From Agromyces italicus DSM 16388 (lineage in GTDB: Bacteria > Actinomycetota > Actinomycetes > Actinomycetales > Microbacteriaceae), in contig NZ_ATXF01000010.1 of assembly GCF_000421545.1 (NCBI RefSeq), positions 124,001 to 188,000 on the forward strand: a DNA stretch of 64,000 nucleotides, in the 5' to 3' direction. The notes below the pieces were generated by a model. It saw nothing but the letters and a program-made list of their open reading frames with translations, did not search any database and was not told the origin of the DNA. This document shows positions 55,646-64,000 of this stretch, piece after piece; position 1 is the first letter of the stretch; every line of letters starts with the position of its first letter. Both the position numbers and the translations under genes were made by a program.

Positions 55646-57012
55646 CCATCACGAACCCCGACGTGCGCAACGCGGCATCCGTCGACCGCACGCTGAAGCT
55701 CATCGCGGCGGGCGCGACCGAGGGGGCGAGCTGCGCGCCCGAGCTCGCGGACGGCCCCTGGGAGTTCGACGCGGGCCCCGCCGGCTACGGCCCCGGCGCC
55801 TCGATGGGCGACGTCATCCCAACCGGCTCACCCCGCCAGGGTGCGCTCCCCGAGGCGTATCGGCTCGCGAGCGACGACGAACTGCACGCGCGCATCCGTG
55901 CCGCGAAAGCGACCCTCGGCGAGCGCGTCGTCGTGCTCGGCCACTTCTACCAGCGCGACGAGGTCGTCGAGCACGCCGACTTCGTGGGCGATTCGTTCCA
56001 GCTCGCGAACGCGGCGCTCACGCGGCCCGATGCCGACGCCATCGTCTTCTGCGGCGTGCACTTCATGGCCGAGACGGCCGACCTCCTCTCGCGCCCCGAG
56101 CAGGCCGTGATCCTGCCGAACCTCGCCGCGGGCTGCTCGATGGCCGACATGGCCGACGAGAGCTCGGTCGAGGAGTGCTGGGAGCAGCTCGCCGAGGTCT
56201 ACGGCGACCTCGACGTTGCGGATGCCACGGGGCGGGTGCCGGTCATCCCGGTGACCTACATGAACTCCTCGGCGGCGCTCAAGGGCTTCGTCGGCAGGCA
56301 CGGCGGCATCGTCTGCACGTCCTCGAACGCGCGCATCGTGCTCGAGCAGGCCTTCGAGCGCGGGCAGCGGGTGCTGTTCTTCCCCGACCAGCACCTCGGA
56401 CGCAACACGGCGAAGGCGATGGGCGTGCCGCTCTCCCGGATGCCGATGTGGAACCCGCGGAAGCCGCTCGGCGGATCCTCGTCCGACGAGCTCCTCGATG
56501 CGAAGGTCATCCTCTGGCACGGATTCTGCTCGGTGCACCGGCGCTTCACCGTCGACCAGATCGCCGCGGCGCGCGCCTCGCACCCCGGCGTGCAGGTCAT
56601 CGTGCACCCCGAGTGCCCGATGCCCGTCGTCGACGCCGCCGATGCGGCCGGCTCGACCGACTTCATCGTGAAGGCGATCCAGGCCGCCCCGGCGGGCTCC
56701 ACCTTCGCGATCGGCACCGAGATCAACCTCGTGCAGCGCCTCGCGGCCGAGCACCCCGAGCACGAGATCTTCTGTCTCGACCCCGTCGTCTGCCCCTGCT
56801 CGACGATGTACCGGATCCACCCGGGCTACCTCGCGTGGGTGCTCGAGGAGCTCGTCGCCGGCCGCGTCGTCAACCGCATCACGGTTCCGGCCGACGTCGC
56901 CGATCCCGCGCGCGTCGCCCTCGAGCGCATGCTCGCGGCGAAGCCGCCGGCGTCTCCTTCCGCCGGTCGAGGAGCGCCGCCGGAGGCGACGCGTCTCGAG
57001 ACCGGAGCCTGA
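55642..57012 (+). CDS. nadA: Quinolinate synthase
   Basis: 456 residues, [4Fe-4S] enzyme condensing iminoaspartate with dihydroxyacetone phosphate to quinolinate. Three cluster Cys are seen in IVFCGVHFMAE, GIVCTSSNAR and VVCPCSTMYRIHP. The N-terminal 70 residues are a variable extension. The C-terminus ends SAGRGAPPEATRLETGA, encoded by a dispersed 39-bp repeat (56965-57003) that has become part of the coding sequence. It overlaps nrtR by 4 nt; nadB starts one base after its stop codon. Confidence 0.95.
   Translation: MTITNPDVRNAASVDRTLKLIAAGATEGASCAPELADGPWEFDAGPAGYGPGASMGDVIPTGSPRQGALPEAYRLASDDELHARIRAAKATLGERVVVLGHFYQRDEVVEHADFVGDSFQLANAALTRPDADAIVFCGVHFMAETADLLSRPEQAVILPNLAAGCSMADMADESSVEECWEQLAEVYGDLDVADATGRVPVIPVTYMNSSAALKGFVGRHGGIVCTSSNARIVLEQAFERGQRVLFFPDQHLGRNTAKAMGVPLSRMPMWNPRKPLGGSSSDELLDAKVILWHGFCSVHRRFTVDQIAAARASHPGVQVIVHPECPMPVVDAADAAGSTDFIVKAIQAAPAGSTFAIGTEINLVQRLAAEHPEHEIFCLDPVVCPCSTMYRIHPGYLAWVLEELVAGRVVNRITVPADVADPARVALERMLAAKPPASPSAGRGAPPEATRLETGA
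56965..57003 (+). repeat. Dispersed 39-bp repeat, copy 3, inside nadA
   Basis: It begins GGTCGAGGAGCGCCGCCGG and ends CGACGCGTCTCGAGACC; about 36 of 39 bases match the copy at 25583-25621. It encodes the last 14 or so residues of NadA and reaches within nine bases of the stop codon. Confidence 0.75.
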
Positions 57013-57013
57013 C

Positions 57014-58579
57014 ATGACGCGCGTGCTCGTCATCGGCGGGGGAATCGCGGGCCTCTGGGCCGCGGTGCGCTCGGCCGACGCCGGCTGCTCGGTCGAACTG
57101 GTCACGAAGACCGAGCTCGCCGAGAGCAACACGAGGTACGCGCAGGGCGGCATCGCCGCGGCGCTCTTCCCCGACGACTCGGCCGCCCGTCACATGGCCG
57201 ACACGCTCGGCGCGGGCGCGGGCCTGGCCGACCTCGAGGCGGTGCGGGTGCTCTGCGATGAAGGACCGGCGCGCGTGCGCGACCTGATCCGATTCGGCGT
57301 CGCCTTCGACCGCGGCGACTCGGGCCTCTCACGCGGGCTCGAGGCCGCGCACTCGCGCGCCCGCATCGTGCACGCCGGCGGCGACGCGACGGGCGCGGCC
57401 ATCGAGGCGGCGCTCGTCGGCACGGTGCGACGGCGTGCAGTGCGCATCGACGAGCGCACGATGCTCGTCGACCTCCTGGTCGAGCCGGGGCACGGCGGGC
57501 GCCCGGCCGTCGTCGGCGCGCGGCTCCTCGACGGGCAGGGCGCGATCACCCTGCGCCGCGCCGACGCGGTCGTGCTCGCGACCGGCGGCAACGGGCGGCT
57601 CTACCGGCACACCACCAACCCCGACGTCGCAACGGGCGACGGTGTCGCCGCCGCCTGGCGCGCGGGCGCGGCCGTCGCCGACCTCGAGTTCACGCAGTTC
57701 CACCCGACGGCGCTCGCCGCTCCCGGCACGCCGCTCATCTCCGAGGCCGTGCGAGGAGAGGGCGCGGTACTTCGCGACGTGGCGGGGCGCCGGTTCATGA
57801 CCGAAGTGCACCCCGACGCCGAGCTCGCCCCCCGCGACGTCGTCGCCCGCGCGGTCTGGCGGCGCATGGCTGCACAGGGCGGCGAGCCTGTGCGGCTCGA
57901 CGCGACCGCACTCGGCGAGGAGTTCCTCGCCGAGCGGTTCCCCGGACTCGACCGGGTGGTGCGCGACGACGGCTTCGACTGGAGCCGCGAGCCCGTGCCC
58001 GTGACGCCCGCCGCGCACTACGCGATGGGGGGCGTCGCCACCGACCTCGACGGCCGCGCGAGCCTCGCCGGCCTCTACGCCGTCGGCGAGTGCGCCCGCA
58101 CCGGCGTGCACGGCGCCAACCGGCTCGCCTCCAACTCGCTGCTGGAGGCGGCCGTGTTCGCCGAGCGGGCCGCGCGGGCGATCGCCTCGCCGGTCTCGTC
58201 GCCGGTCGTCGGCACCCACGATCGGCACACTGCGCAGGAGCCGGTGCGGGACGGCGTGTCGCGGCCGCGTGCTGACGACTCGTCACGTGTCCCGGTCGAC
58301 CGAGCCGCGCTTCAGGCGCTCATGTGGGAGCACGTCGGGCTCGAGCGCGACGAGCAGGGACTCGCCGAGGCATCCGTACGACTCGACGGGTGGAGCGCCC
58401 CCGCGCCCGTCGATCGCCGCTCGGCCGAAGACCGCAACCTGCTCGACCTCGCCCGCCTCACCGTCGCCGCGGCGCTCGCGCGCCGGGCGAGCGCCGGCGC
58501 CCACTTCCGCACCGACGACCCGTCGGGCGCGCCCGGCGCCGCCGCACCCGCGCTCGCACCCGAACTGGAGGCCGCCTGA
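57014..58579 (+). CDS. nadB: L-aspartate oxidase
   Basis: 521-residue FAD enzyme oxidising L-aspartate to iminoaspartate for NadA. The dinucleotide-binding motif VIGGGIAGLWAAVRS lies at the N-terminus; SNTRYAQGGIAAALF (about 36-50), EFTQFHPTAL and GVHGANRLASNSLLEA follow. ATG 57014 has GAGACCGGAG upstream within the nadA end. It overlaps nadC by one base (TGATG). Confidence 0.95.
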   Translation: MTRVLVIGGGIAGLWAAVRSADAGCSVELVTKTELAESNTRYAQGGIAAALFPDDSAARHMADTLGAGAGLADLEAVRVLCDEGPARVRDLIRFGVAFDRGDSGLSRGLEAAHSRARIVHAGGDATGAAIEAALVGTVRRRAVRIDERTMLVDLLVEPGHGGRPAVVGARLLDGQGAITLRRADAVVLATGGNGRLYRHTTNPDVATGDGVAAAWRAGAAVADLEFTQFHPTALAAPGTPLISEAVRGEGAVLRDVAGRRFMTEVHPDAELAPRDVVARAVWRRMAAQGGEPVRLDATALGEEFLAERFPGLDRVVRDDGFDWSREPVPVTPAAHYAMGGVATDLDGRASLAGLYAVGECARTGVHGANRLASNSLLEAAVFAERAARAIASPVSSPVVGTHDRHTAQEPVRDGVSRPRADDSSRVPVDRAALQALMWEHVGLERDEQGLAEASVRLDGWSAPAPVDRRSAEDRNLLDLARLTVAAALARRASAGAHFRTDDPSGAPGAAAPALAPELEAA

Positions 58580-59487
58580 TGACCGAAGCCCGTGAGATCG
58601 ACCGCATCGTGACGATGGCCCTCGACGAGGATGCCCCGTGGGGCGACCTCACGAGCGAGACGCTGATCCCGCAGGCGGCGACCGCGACGGCCGAGCTCGT
58701 CGCCCGCGAGCCGGGCGTGCTCAGCGGCATCGAGGTGTTCGCCGCGGCGTTCCGTCTCGTCGATGCCCGCGTCGCCGTCGTGCAGCTCGCCGCTGACGGC
58801 GAGGCCTTCGCCGCCGGACAGGTGCTCGCGCGCGTGCAGGGGCCCGCGCGGGGCATCCTGCGCGCCGAACGCGTGGGCCTCAACCTCGTGCAGCGCATGT
58901 CGGGCATCGCCACGTTGACGGCGCGCTACGTCACCGCGGCCGCGGGCACCCGAGCGCGCATCGTCGACACCCGCAAGACCACGCCCGGCCTCCGCAGCCT
59001 CGAGCGGCAGGCCGTGCGCGACGGCGGCGGGCGCAACCACCGGCGCTCGCTCTCCGACGCGATCATGGCGAAGGACAACCACCTCGCCGTGCTCACAGCC
59101 GACGGCACCGACCTGGCCGCCGCGCTGCGCGCGGCGCGCGATCGGATGCCGCACACCGCCCACCTCGAGGTCGAGGTCGACCGCCTCGAGCAGATCGAGG
59201 CGGTGCTCGCGGGCGGCGCCGACACGGTCATGCTCGACAACTTCACGACCGACGACCTCGTCGAAGGCGTCGCCCTCATCGCGGGACGCGCCGTCGTCGA
59301 GGCGTCGGGCGGGGTGTCGCTCGACACGGTCGCCGCGATCGCCGCGACCGGGGTCGACGTGATCTCGGTCGGCGCGCTGACCCATTCGGTGCGTTCGCTC
59401 GACCTCGGGCTCGACGTCGTCGTCGAGGCGCCGGCCACGCGCGTCGAGGTCGCCGCCCCGGCCACCGCACCTGCGGGGCATCCGTGA
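58579..59487 (+). CDS. nadC: Nicotinate-nucleotide pyrophosphorylase (quinolinate phosphoribosyltransferase)
   Basis: 302 residues. DEDAPWGDLTSETLIP at the N-terminus, DTRKTTPGLRSLERQAVRDG, GGGRNHRRSLSDAIMAKDNH and the barrel-end VEASGGVSLDTVAAIA are all characteristic. It converts quinolinate and PRPP to nicotinate mononucleotide. ATG 58579 overlaps the nadB stop codon; a longer in-frame reading upstream lies wholly in nadB. The 3' end overlaps the desulfurase start by 4 nt. Confidence 0.95.
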   Translation: MTEAREIDRIVTMALDEDAPWGDLTSETLIPQAATATAELVAREPGVLSGIEVFAAAFRLVDARVAVVQLAADGEAFAAGQVLARVQGPARGILRAERVGLNLVQRMSGIATLTARYVTAAAGTRARIVDTRKTTPGLRSLERQAVRDGGGRNHRRSLSDAIMAKDNHLAVLTADGTDLAAALRAARDRMPHTAHLEVEVDRLEQIEAVLAGGADTVMLDNFTTDDLVEGVALIAGRAVVEASGGVSLDTVAAIAATGVDVISVGALTHSVRSLDLGLDVVVEAPATRVEVAAPATAPAGHP

Positions 59488-60629
59488 TCTTCCTCGACCA
59501 CGCGGCGACCACGCCCGTGCGCCGGGAGGCGCTCGAGGCGATGTGGCCCTATCTGACGGGGGCCTTCGGCAACCCATCGAGCCGGCACGGGCTCGGAGAC
59601 GAGGCCGCGCGGGCCCTCGCTGCCGCGCGCCTCGCAGTCGCGGAGGTCGTAGGCGCCCGCCCTGGCGATGTCGTCTTCACGAGCGGCGGCACCGAGGCCG
59701 ACAACCTCGCGCTGAAGGGCCTCGCGCTCGCGGCGCCGCGGGGCGGGCACCTCGTCGTCTCCCCCATCGAGCACGAAGCGGTGCTCGAGTCGGCCGCGTA
59801 CCTCGCCCGGCATCACGGCTTCGAGATCTCAGAGGTCGCGGTGGATGCCGCGGGGCTGGTCTCGCCGGACGCGCTCGCCGCGGTGCTCCGGCCGGACACC
59901 GCGCTCATCTCGGTGCAGCTCGCGAACAACGAGATCGGCACCGTGCAGCCCGTCGCGGAGCTCGCGGCGCTCGCGCACGCGCACGGCGCCCTGATGCACA
60001 GCGATGCGGTGCAGGCCGCGGGCTGGCTGCCGCTCGGGCTCGACGAGCTCGGCGTGGACGCGCTCTCGCTCGCCGGGCACAAGGTGGGCGCCCCGAAGGG
60101 CACGGGCGCGCTCATCGTGCGCGGCCGGCTGCCGCTCGAGGCGGTGCTGCACGGCGGCGGCCAGGAGCGCGGCCGACGCTCGGGCACCGAGAACGTCGCG
60201 GGAGCGGTCGCCTTCGCGACGGCGCTCCGGCTCGCCGAAGCCGAGCGCGCCTCGGCCGCGGCCCGCGTCGGCGCCCTCGGCGCCCGACTCGCGGCCCGCG
60301 TGCTCGCCGAGGTGCCTGAGGCCCGGCTCACGGGCGACGCGACCCGGCGGCTGCCCGGCACGGTGTCGTTCGTCTTCCCCGGCACGAGCGGCGAAGCGGT
60401 GCTGCTCGAACTCGAGCGCGACGGCGTCGTCTGCTCGAGCGGCTCGGCGTGCGCCGCGGGCAGCGACGAGCCCTCGCACGTGCTCACTGCGATCGGCCTG
60501 CCGGCCGATCTCGCGCAGACCGCCGTCAGGTTCACGCTCGGTTCGTCGACGACGGCGAGCGAGATCGAGGATGCCGCGACCGCCGTGGCACGGGCCGTGT
60601 CCGCGGTGCGCGGTATCGTGACGACATGA
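59484..60629 (+). CDS. Cysteine desulfurase (NifS/IscS-like) of the nad operon
   Basis: 381 residues, PLP enzyme releasing sulfur from cysteine. FLDHAATTPV at the N-terminus, SGGTEADNLALKG, SDAVQAAG, the PLP Lys in SLAGHKVGAPKGTG and the catalytic Cys in VVCSSGSACAAGS are present. Fused translationally to the nad operon (start overlaps nadC by 4 nt), it is best explained as supplying the NadA Fe-S cluster, as proposed for NifS-like genes next to nadB in other bacteria. Confidence 0.92.
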   Translation: MIFLDHAATTPVRREALEAMWPYLTGAFGNPSSRHGLGDEAARALAAARLAVAEVVGARPGDVVFTSGGTEADNLALKGLALAAPRGGHLVVSPIEHEAVLESAAYLARHHGFEISEVAVDAAGLVSPDALAAVLRPDTALISVQLANNEIGTVQPVAELAALAHAHGALMHSDAVQAAGWLPLGLDELGVDALSLAGHKVGAPKGTGALIVRGRLPLEAVLHGGGQERGRRSGTENVAGAVAFATALRLAEAERASAAARVGALGARLAARVLAEVPEARLTGDATRRLPGTVSFVFPGTSGEAVLLELERDGVVCSSGSACAAGSDEPSHVLTAIGLPADLAQTAVRFTLGSSTTASEIEDAATAVARAVSAVRGIVTT

Positions 60630-60769
60630 GCAATTCGATTCCCGCACCTGCCGCCGACGACGACGCGAACGACCGCCGCGTCGAGAACGAGCTGGCCCCC
60701 GAAGAGCAGCTGCTCGAGGGTTGGCTGCCTCGCCCGACGCCGACCGACGGTCCGGCACCGGCTCCGTAG
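60626..60769 (+). CDS. Small acidic protein at the end of the nad operon
   Basis: 47 residues: acidic (AADDDANDRRVENELAPEEQ) then Pro-rich (RPTPTDGPAPAP). ATG 60626 overlaps the desulfurase stop codon (ATGA). TATCGT six bases before it offers a second, leaderless promoter. No family was recognised; it is probably disordered. Coupling to the operon makes it more credible than a chance ORF. Confidence 0.5.
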   Translation: MSNSIPAPAADDDANDRRVENELAPEEQLLEGWLPRPTPTDGPAPAP

Positions 60770-60954
60770 CCCGCGACTCCGCACATTCTCGTGAACGCGG
60801 TCGCCGCGGCGGCCGCGTTCCATGCATTCCGATCGATCTCGGCATCTGGGAATAGCGCGTCGCCCCCCGCGGGTTGACCCACCTATTCGATCTCTCTCAC
60901 GTTTCGACGCCTGACTCCGGCGCACCCGCGCCGATCTCGATTGGACTCACCGCT

Positions 60955-62493
60955 GTGACCGAACGCGCCGTATCCGACCTCGATCCCTCGACCGCCTCGA
61001 CCCCGGCCATCAGCGCCGAAGCCGCCGCCCAGGACGCGGCGGTCATCGCCCACCAGCCCGCGCACGGCGCCCGCAACTCGCGGGTGATCTGGCTGCTGCT
61101 GGCCGCGACCTTCGTCGTCTTCCTGAACGAGACGATCATGGGCGTCGCGATCCCGCACCTCGTCGACGACCTGCACATCACGCTCTCGGCCGCCCAGTGG
61201 CTCACCACGGCGTTCATGCTGACGATGGCGGTCGTCATCCCGATCACGGGGTTCATGCTTCAGCGCATCCCGACGCGTCCGGTGTTCATCCTCGCGATGA
61301 GCCTCTTCTCTGCGGGCACGCTCCTCGCGGCCGTCGCCCCGGGCTTCGAGGTACTGCTCGGCGCCCGGGTCGTGCAGGCCACCGGCACCGCGATCATGAT
61401 GCCGCTGCTCATGACGACCCTCATGACCCTCGTCGCGCCCGCCGACCGCGGCCGCTTCATGGGCCGGGTGTCGATCGTCATGTCGGTCGCCCCCGCCATC
61501 GGCCCCACGATCTCGGGCGTCATCCTGACGTTCCTCTCGTGGCGGTTCATGTTCTGGCTCGTGCTGCCGATCGCCCTGGTGATGCTCGTCGTCGGCATCC
61601 GCCGCGTCGAGAACGTCAGTGAGACCCGCGAGCTGCCGATCGACGCCTTCTCGATCGTGCTCTCGGCTCTCGGCTTCGGCGGGCTCGTCTACGGCCTGAG
61701 CCTCGTCGGCGGCGTCGTGAGCGGCCGCTCCCCCGCCGACCAGGCCGCCATGTGGATCTCGATCGCGGTCGGCGTGGCCGGCATCGCCGCCTTCATCCTG
61801 CGGCAGCTCGTGCTCCAGCGCAGCGATCGGGCGCTCCTCGACCTCCGTACCTTCGGCTCGCGCAACTTCTCGATCTCGATCGGCCTGATGACGGTGATGA
61901 TGGCCGCCCTGTTCGGCACCATCATCCTGCTGCCGATCTACCTGCAGAACGTCCTCGGGCTCGAACCGCTCATGACCGGACTCCTGATGCTGCCGGGCGG
62001 GCTCATCATGGGGCTGTTCGGGCCGACCGTCGGCCGGCTCTACGATCGCCTCGGCCCGACGCCGTTGCTCGTGCCCGGCACGATCGGCGTCGCGGCGGTG
62101 CTGTGGAGCCTCACCCTCGTCACCGAGTCGACCCCCGCTTGGCTCGTGCTCATCGCGCACATGGTCATGTCGACCTCGCTCGCGTTCGTCTTCACCCCGC
62201 TGTTCACCTCGGCGCTCGGCTCGGTCGAACCGCGCTTCTACTCGCACGGTTCGGCGATCCTCGGCACCATCCAGCAGGTCGCCGGCGCGGCCGGCACGGC
62301 GTTGTTCATCACGGTGATGACCTCCCGCACCGCGACGGTCGCGGCGGGCGGCGCCCCGGCGATCGCGGCCGAAGCGGCCGGCATCCGCGCGGCATTCCTC
62401 GTCGGCGCGATCATCTCGCTCGTCGCGGTGGTCGGCGCGTTCCTGGTGCGCAAGCCTGCCGACATGGAGCAGGGCGCACCGGTCGGCCACTGA
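60955..62493 (+). CDS. MFS multidrug transporter, DHA2 (EmrB/QacA-like)
   Basis: 512 residues with about 14 membrane helices. LNETIMGVAIPHLVDDL (motif D1 region), ARVVQATGTAIMMPLLMTTL (motif B/C area with Arg) and SVAPAIGPTISGVI (antiporter motif C) point to proton-driven drug export. The frame is open to TTG 60874, but GTG 60955 is preferred because TGGACT lies seven bases upstream and the extra N-terminus lacks similarity. Substrates are unknown. Ended by a strong hairpin. Confidence 0.88.
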   Translation: MTERAVSDLDPSTASTPAISAEAAAQDAAVIAHQPAHGARNSRVIWLLLAATFVVFLNETIMGVAIPHLVDDLHITLSAAQWLTTAFMLTMAVVIPITGFMLQRIPTRPVFILAMSLFSAGTLLAAVAPGFEVLLGARVVQATGTAIMMPLLMTTLMTLVAPADRGRFMGRVSIVMSVAPAIGPTISGVILTFLSWRFMFWLVLPIALVMLVVGIRRVENVSETRELPIDAFSIVLSALGFGGLVYGLSLVGGVVSGRSPADQAAMWISIAVGVAGIAAFILRQLVLQRSDRALLDLRTFGSRNFSISIGLMTVMMAALFGTIILLPIYLQNVLGLEPLMTGLLMLPGGLIMGLFGPTVGRLYDRLGPTPLLVPGTIGVAAVLWSLTLVTESTPAWLVLIAHMVMSTSLAFVFTPLFTSALGSVEPRFYSHGSAILGTIQQVAGAAGTALFITVMTSRTATVAAGGAPAIAAEAAGIRAAFLVGAIISLVAVVGAFLVRKPADMEQGAPVGH

Positions 62494-62520
62494 GCCGAGC
62501 GCAGCATCAGCAGGCACCGA

Positions 62521-62558
62521 CGGCAACGGCCCGGGCGTTCCCGCCCGGGCCGTTGCCG
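62521..62558. terminator. Bidirectional terminator hairpin
   Basis: 62521-62537 pairs perfectly with 62542-62558 (17 bp, arm CGGCAACGGCCCGGGCG, loop TTCC), followed by TTCGTTCG. It lies between the converging MDR transporter and VWA genes. Confidence 0.8.
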
Positions 62559-62573
62559 TTCGTTCGTGGAGAT

Positions 62574-64000
62574 TCAGCCGCAGTTCGGGCGGCAGGAGCG
62601 CTGCGAAAGCGCGTCGACGAGCACGATGCCGAGGTCTTCGGGCTTCGTGGCCGAGTACGCGGCACCCTTCGTGGCCTGCGCGATCTGCTGCATCGCCGGC
62701 ACGTCGGTGTCGGGACCGAACCCGACCATGATGACCGGAACGGGCTTCGTCGGGTCGTCGATCTTCTTCAGCTCGGCGAGGAGCGTGTCGAGCGAGATGC
62801 CGTTCTCGTCCTCGTTCTTGCCGTCGGTGATGAGCAGCACCGAGTTGACCTTCTCAGGATCGTAGGTCTCGCGCACCCGCTTCACCGCGGCGAGCGTCGT
62901 GTCGTAGAGTCCGGTGGCGCCGCCGAGGCGCGCGGGCAGCGACTGGATCACGCCGGCGATCTGCTGCGTATGCGCGGCGTCTGCGAGCGGCGCGATCGGC
63001 GAGAGGTCTTCGTAGTCGAGTTCGCCGTTGCGGGCGGTCGAGAACACCCAGACGCCCAGTTCGACCTCGCCCGAGAACTTCTGCATGGCGCCGAGCGCGG
63101 CCTGCTGGAAGATGTCGATGCGCCGCAGGCCGTTCGCGGCCGGCTCCTCCATCGACCCCGAGACGTCGATGACGGCGAGCATGCGCGACCGGAGCGTCAG
63201 GACGCCCCAGGCGCGCAGGATCTCGAGCTGCGCGGCGGCGTCGGCGGCGGGCTCGGCGGCGGGGCCTTCGGCTCCCACCCCGGCCAGGTCGAGGAGTCCG
63301 CTGCCGTCTGCGGCGCGGAACCCGGCCTTCGCGAGGGGCTTCGCGCCGTCGCGCACGGCGGCCTCGAACGCGTCGAGCAGTTCGGCCTTGGTCGTGGACT
63401 TCTCGCCGTCCTCCGCGTCGGCGGCGGGCTCTTCACCCTCGGCGTCGCCCTGGGCGGCGAGTCGCACGAAGGGGTAGTCGAGCGCGAGGGTGCCGTCGGC
63501 CGGGTACGCGGCGACGAGCGGCTCCGGCGGCTCTTCGCTGTTGTAGGCGGCGACCTGCGCCTCCGTCGTGATGACGACCGAGGGGGTGTCGCCGGCGCCG
63601 AGCGCGCTGAACGCAGCGCTCGTCGATGCGGGGATCGACTTGCCGAGCGCGATCATCGCTCCGGCGAACTGACGAGGGTCCTCAGTGGAGGAATGGCCGC
63701 GCAGTGCGAGCAGGCCGGCGAGACTCGCCGCGGATGCCTCGGGGTCGGGCAGGATCGTCGGCAGCGCCCCGCCGAGCACCCGCGACCAGCTGACCGGTTC
63801 GCTCGCGAGTTCGGTCGCGTCGGTGGCGGCCGCGGCGAAGACGACCGGCGTCGAGGCGATCGAAGCGCGCGCGTCGACCTCGGGAGCGGTCTGCCCGAGG
63901 GATGCGGCGGTCGCGTTCATGCGGTCGAGCCACACGCTCGACTCGGGCACCCACGCATCGGCGTCGACACCGCCCGAGGCGAGCACGGCGGCCGTGTCGG
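62574..64000 (-). CDS. Substrate-binding / von Willebrand factor A protein, partial
   Basis: The start lies beyond the right edge; at least 475 residues are visible. An SBP-like region is followed, from about 190 residues before the end, by a vWA domain with an intact MIDAS: DVSGSM (about residue 295 of the visible part), the Thr in GGATGLYDTT, and LLITDGKNEDENG. It probably sits outside the cell membrane and binds a divalent metal and a protein or glycan partner. The acidic insert GEEPAADAEDGEKS sits between the domains. The C-terminus has a Cys pair (SCRPNCG). It converges on the terminator at 62521. Confidence 0.85.
   Translation of the reverse strand, partial: DTAAVLASGGVDADAWVPESSVWLDRMNATAASLGQTAPEVDARASIASTPVVFAAAATDATELASEPVSWSRVLGGALPTILPDPEASAASLAGLLALRGHSSTEDPRQFAGAMIALGKSIPASTSAAFSALGAGDTPSVVITTEAQVAAYNSEEPPEPLVAAYPADGTLALDYPFVRLAAQGDAEGEEPAADAEDGEKSTTKAELLDAFEAAVRDGAKPLAKAGFRAADGSGLLDLAGVGAEGPAAEPAADAAAQLEILRAWGVLTLRSRMLAVIDVSGSMEEPAANGLRRIDIFQQAALGAMQKFSGEVELGVWVFSTARNGELDYEDLSPIAPLADAAHTQQIAGVIQSLPARLGGATGLYDTTLAAVKRVRETYDPEKVNSVLLITDGKNEDENGISLDTLLAELKKIDDPTKPVPVIMVGFGPDTDVPAMQQIAQATKGAAYSATKPEDLGIVLVDALSQRSCRPNCG

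Noticed and set aside
60883-62526. 547-codon minus-strand frame
   Set aside because: Shadow of the MDR transporter; runs of Arg/Glu/Asp without any domain.

Overview
The window is a high-GC (around 70 percent by eye) chromosomal segment of an actinobacterium, most likely a Microbacteriaceae member. The evidence is a near-uniform G or C third codon position, TatB of the actinobacterial type, DUF3117, a mycobacteria-like mrp/DUF1003/MgtE block, fdxA-dapC and NrtR-nadABC. From memory, much of the gene order between 8 and 36 kb parallels the M. tuberculosis stretch from typA (Rv1165) to Rv1232c. I did not assign a genus. No rRNA, tRNA, CRISPR array, plasmid or complete prophage was seen.

Layout. 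0-11 kb holds a partial MiaE-like ferritin-fold gene divergent from a DEAD-box helicase, a decayed AbiEi-type gene, a PHP phosphoesterase, an EEP-family membrane protein, Xaa-Pro aminopeptidase, two membrane proteins and an overlapping MgtE_N/CBS-DUF1003-Mrp operon. 11-17.5 kb holds a noncoding repeat hub, a sphingosine-phosphate-lyase-like PLP enzyme with a GPH transporter, a divergent succinate-semialdehyde-type dehydrogenase, tatB and an O-methyltransferase. 17.5-25.6 kb is the most accessory part. It has a long palindromic element, DUF3117, an overlapping HTH-MNT / HepT-like / PIG-V mannosyltransferase operon, dapE, an arsenic cassette (arsC, flavoprotein, arsR), dapD, and a 1-kb islet flanked by a duplicated dapD 3' end. 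25.7-36.4 kb carries penicillin acylase, citrate synthase, fdxA-dapC, small envelope proteins, enoyl-CoA hydratase, a transposase relic next to a perfect inverted repeat, an M23 peptidase and typA. 36.6-42 kb is a complete peptide-type ABC importer. 42-49 kb has a CPBP protease, small ORFs and the gcvTHP operon behind a tandem glycine riboswitch. 48.8-54.7 kb has a very unusual multi-spanning membrane protein fused to a patatin domain, and a membrane-anchored multicopper oxidase with DUF6220. 54.9-60.8 kb is the de novo NAD operon nrtR-nadA-nadB-nadC-cysteine desulfurase-small ORF. 61-64 kb holds an MDR transporter and a partial SBP-VWA protein.

How the genes fit together. Lysine/diaminopimelate synthesis (dapC, dapD, dapE) is spread over 11 kb, with acquired material inserted next to dapE and dapD. 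The cysteine desulfurase closing the nad operon can supply the [4Fe-4S] cluster of NadA. The glycine riboswitch controls glycine cleavage. Two genome-wide traits stand out. One is leaderless expression: in about fifteen genes a TANNNT-like -10 box lies exactly 6-7 nt before the start codon. The other is the concentration of palindromic or inverted repeats at junctions of convergent genes (11.1, 17.5, 33.4 and 43.8 kb).

No clearly complete new defence island is visible. The best candidates for undescribed biology are the HTH-MNT/HepT/PIG-V operon, the membrane-patatin fusion, the dapD 3'-end duplication islet and the symmetric convergent-junction repeats.
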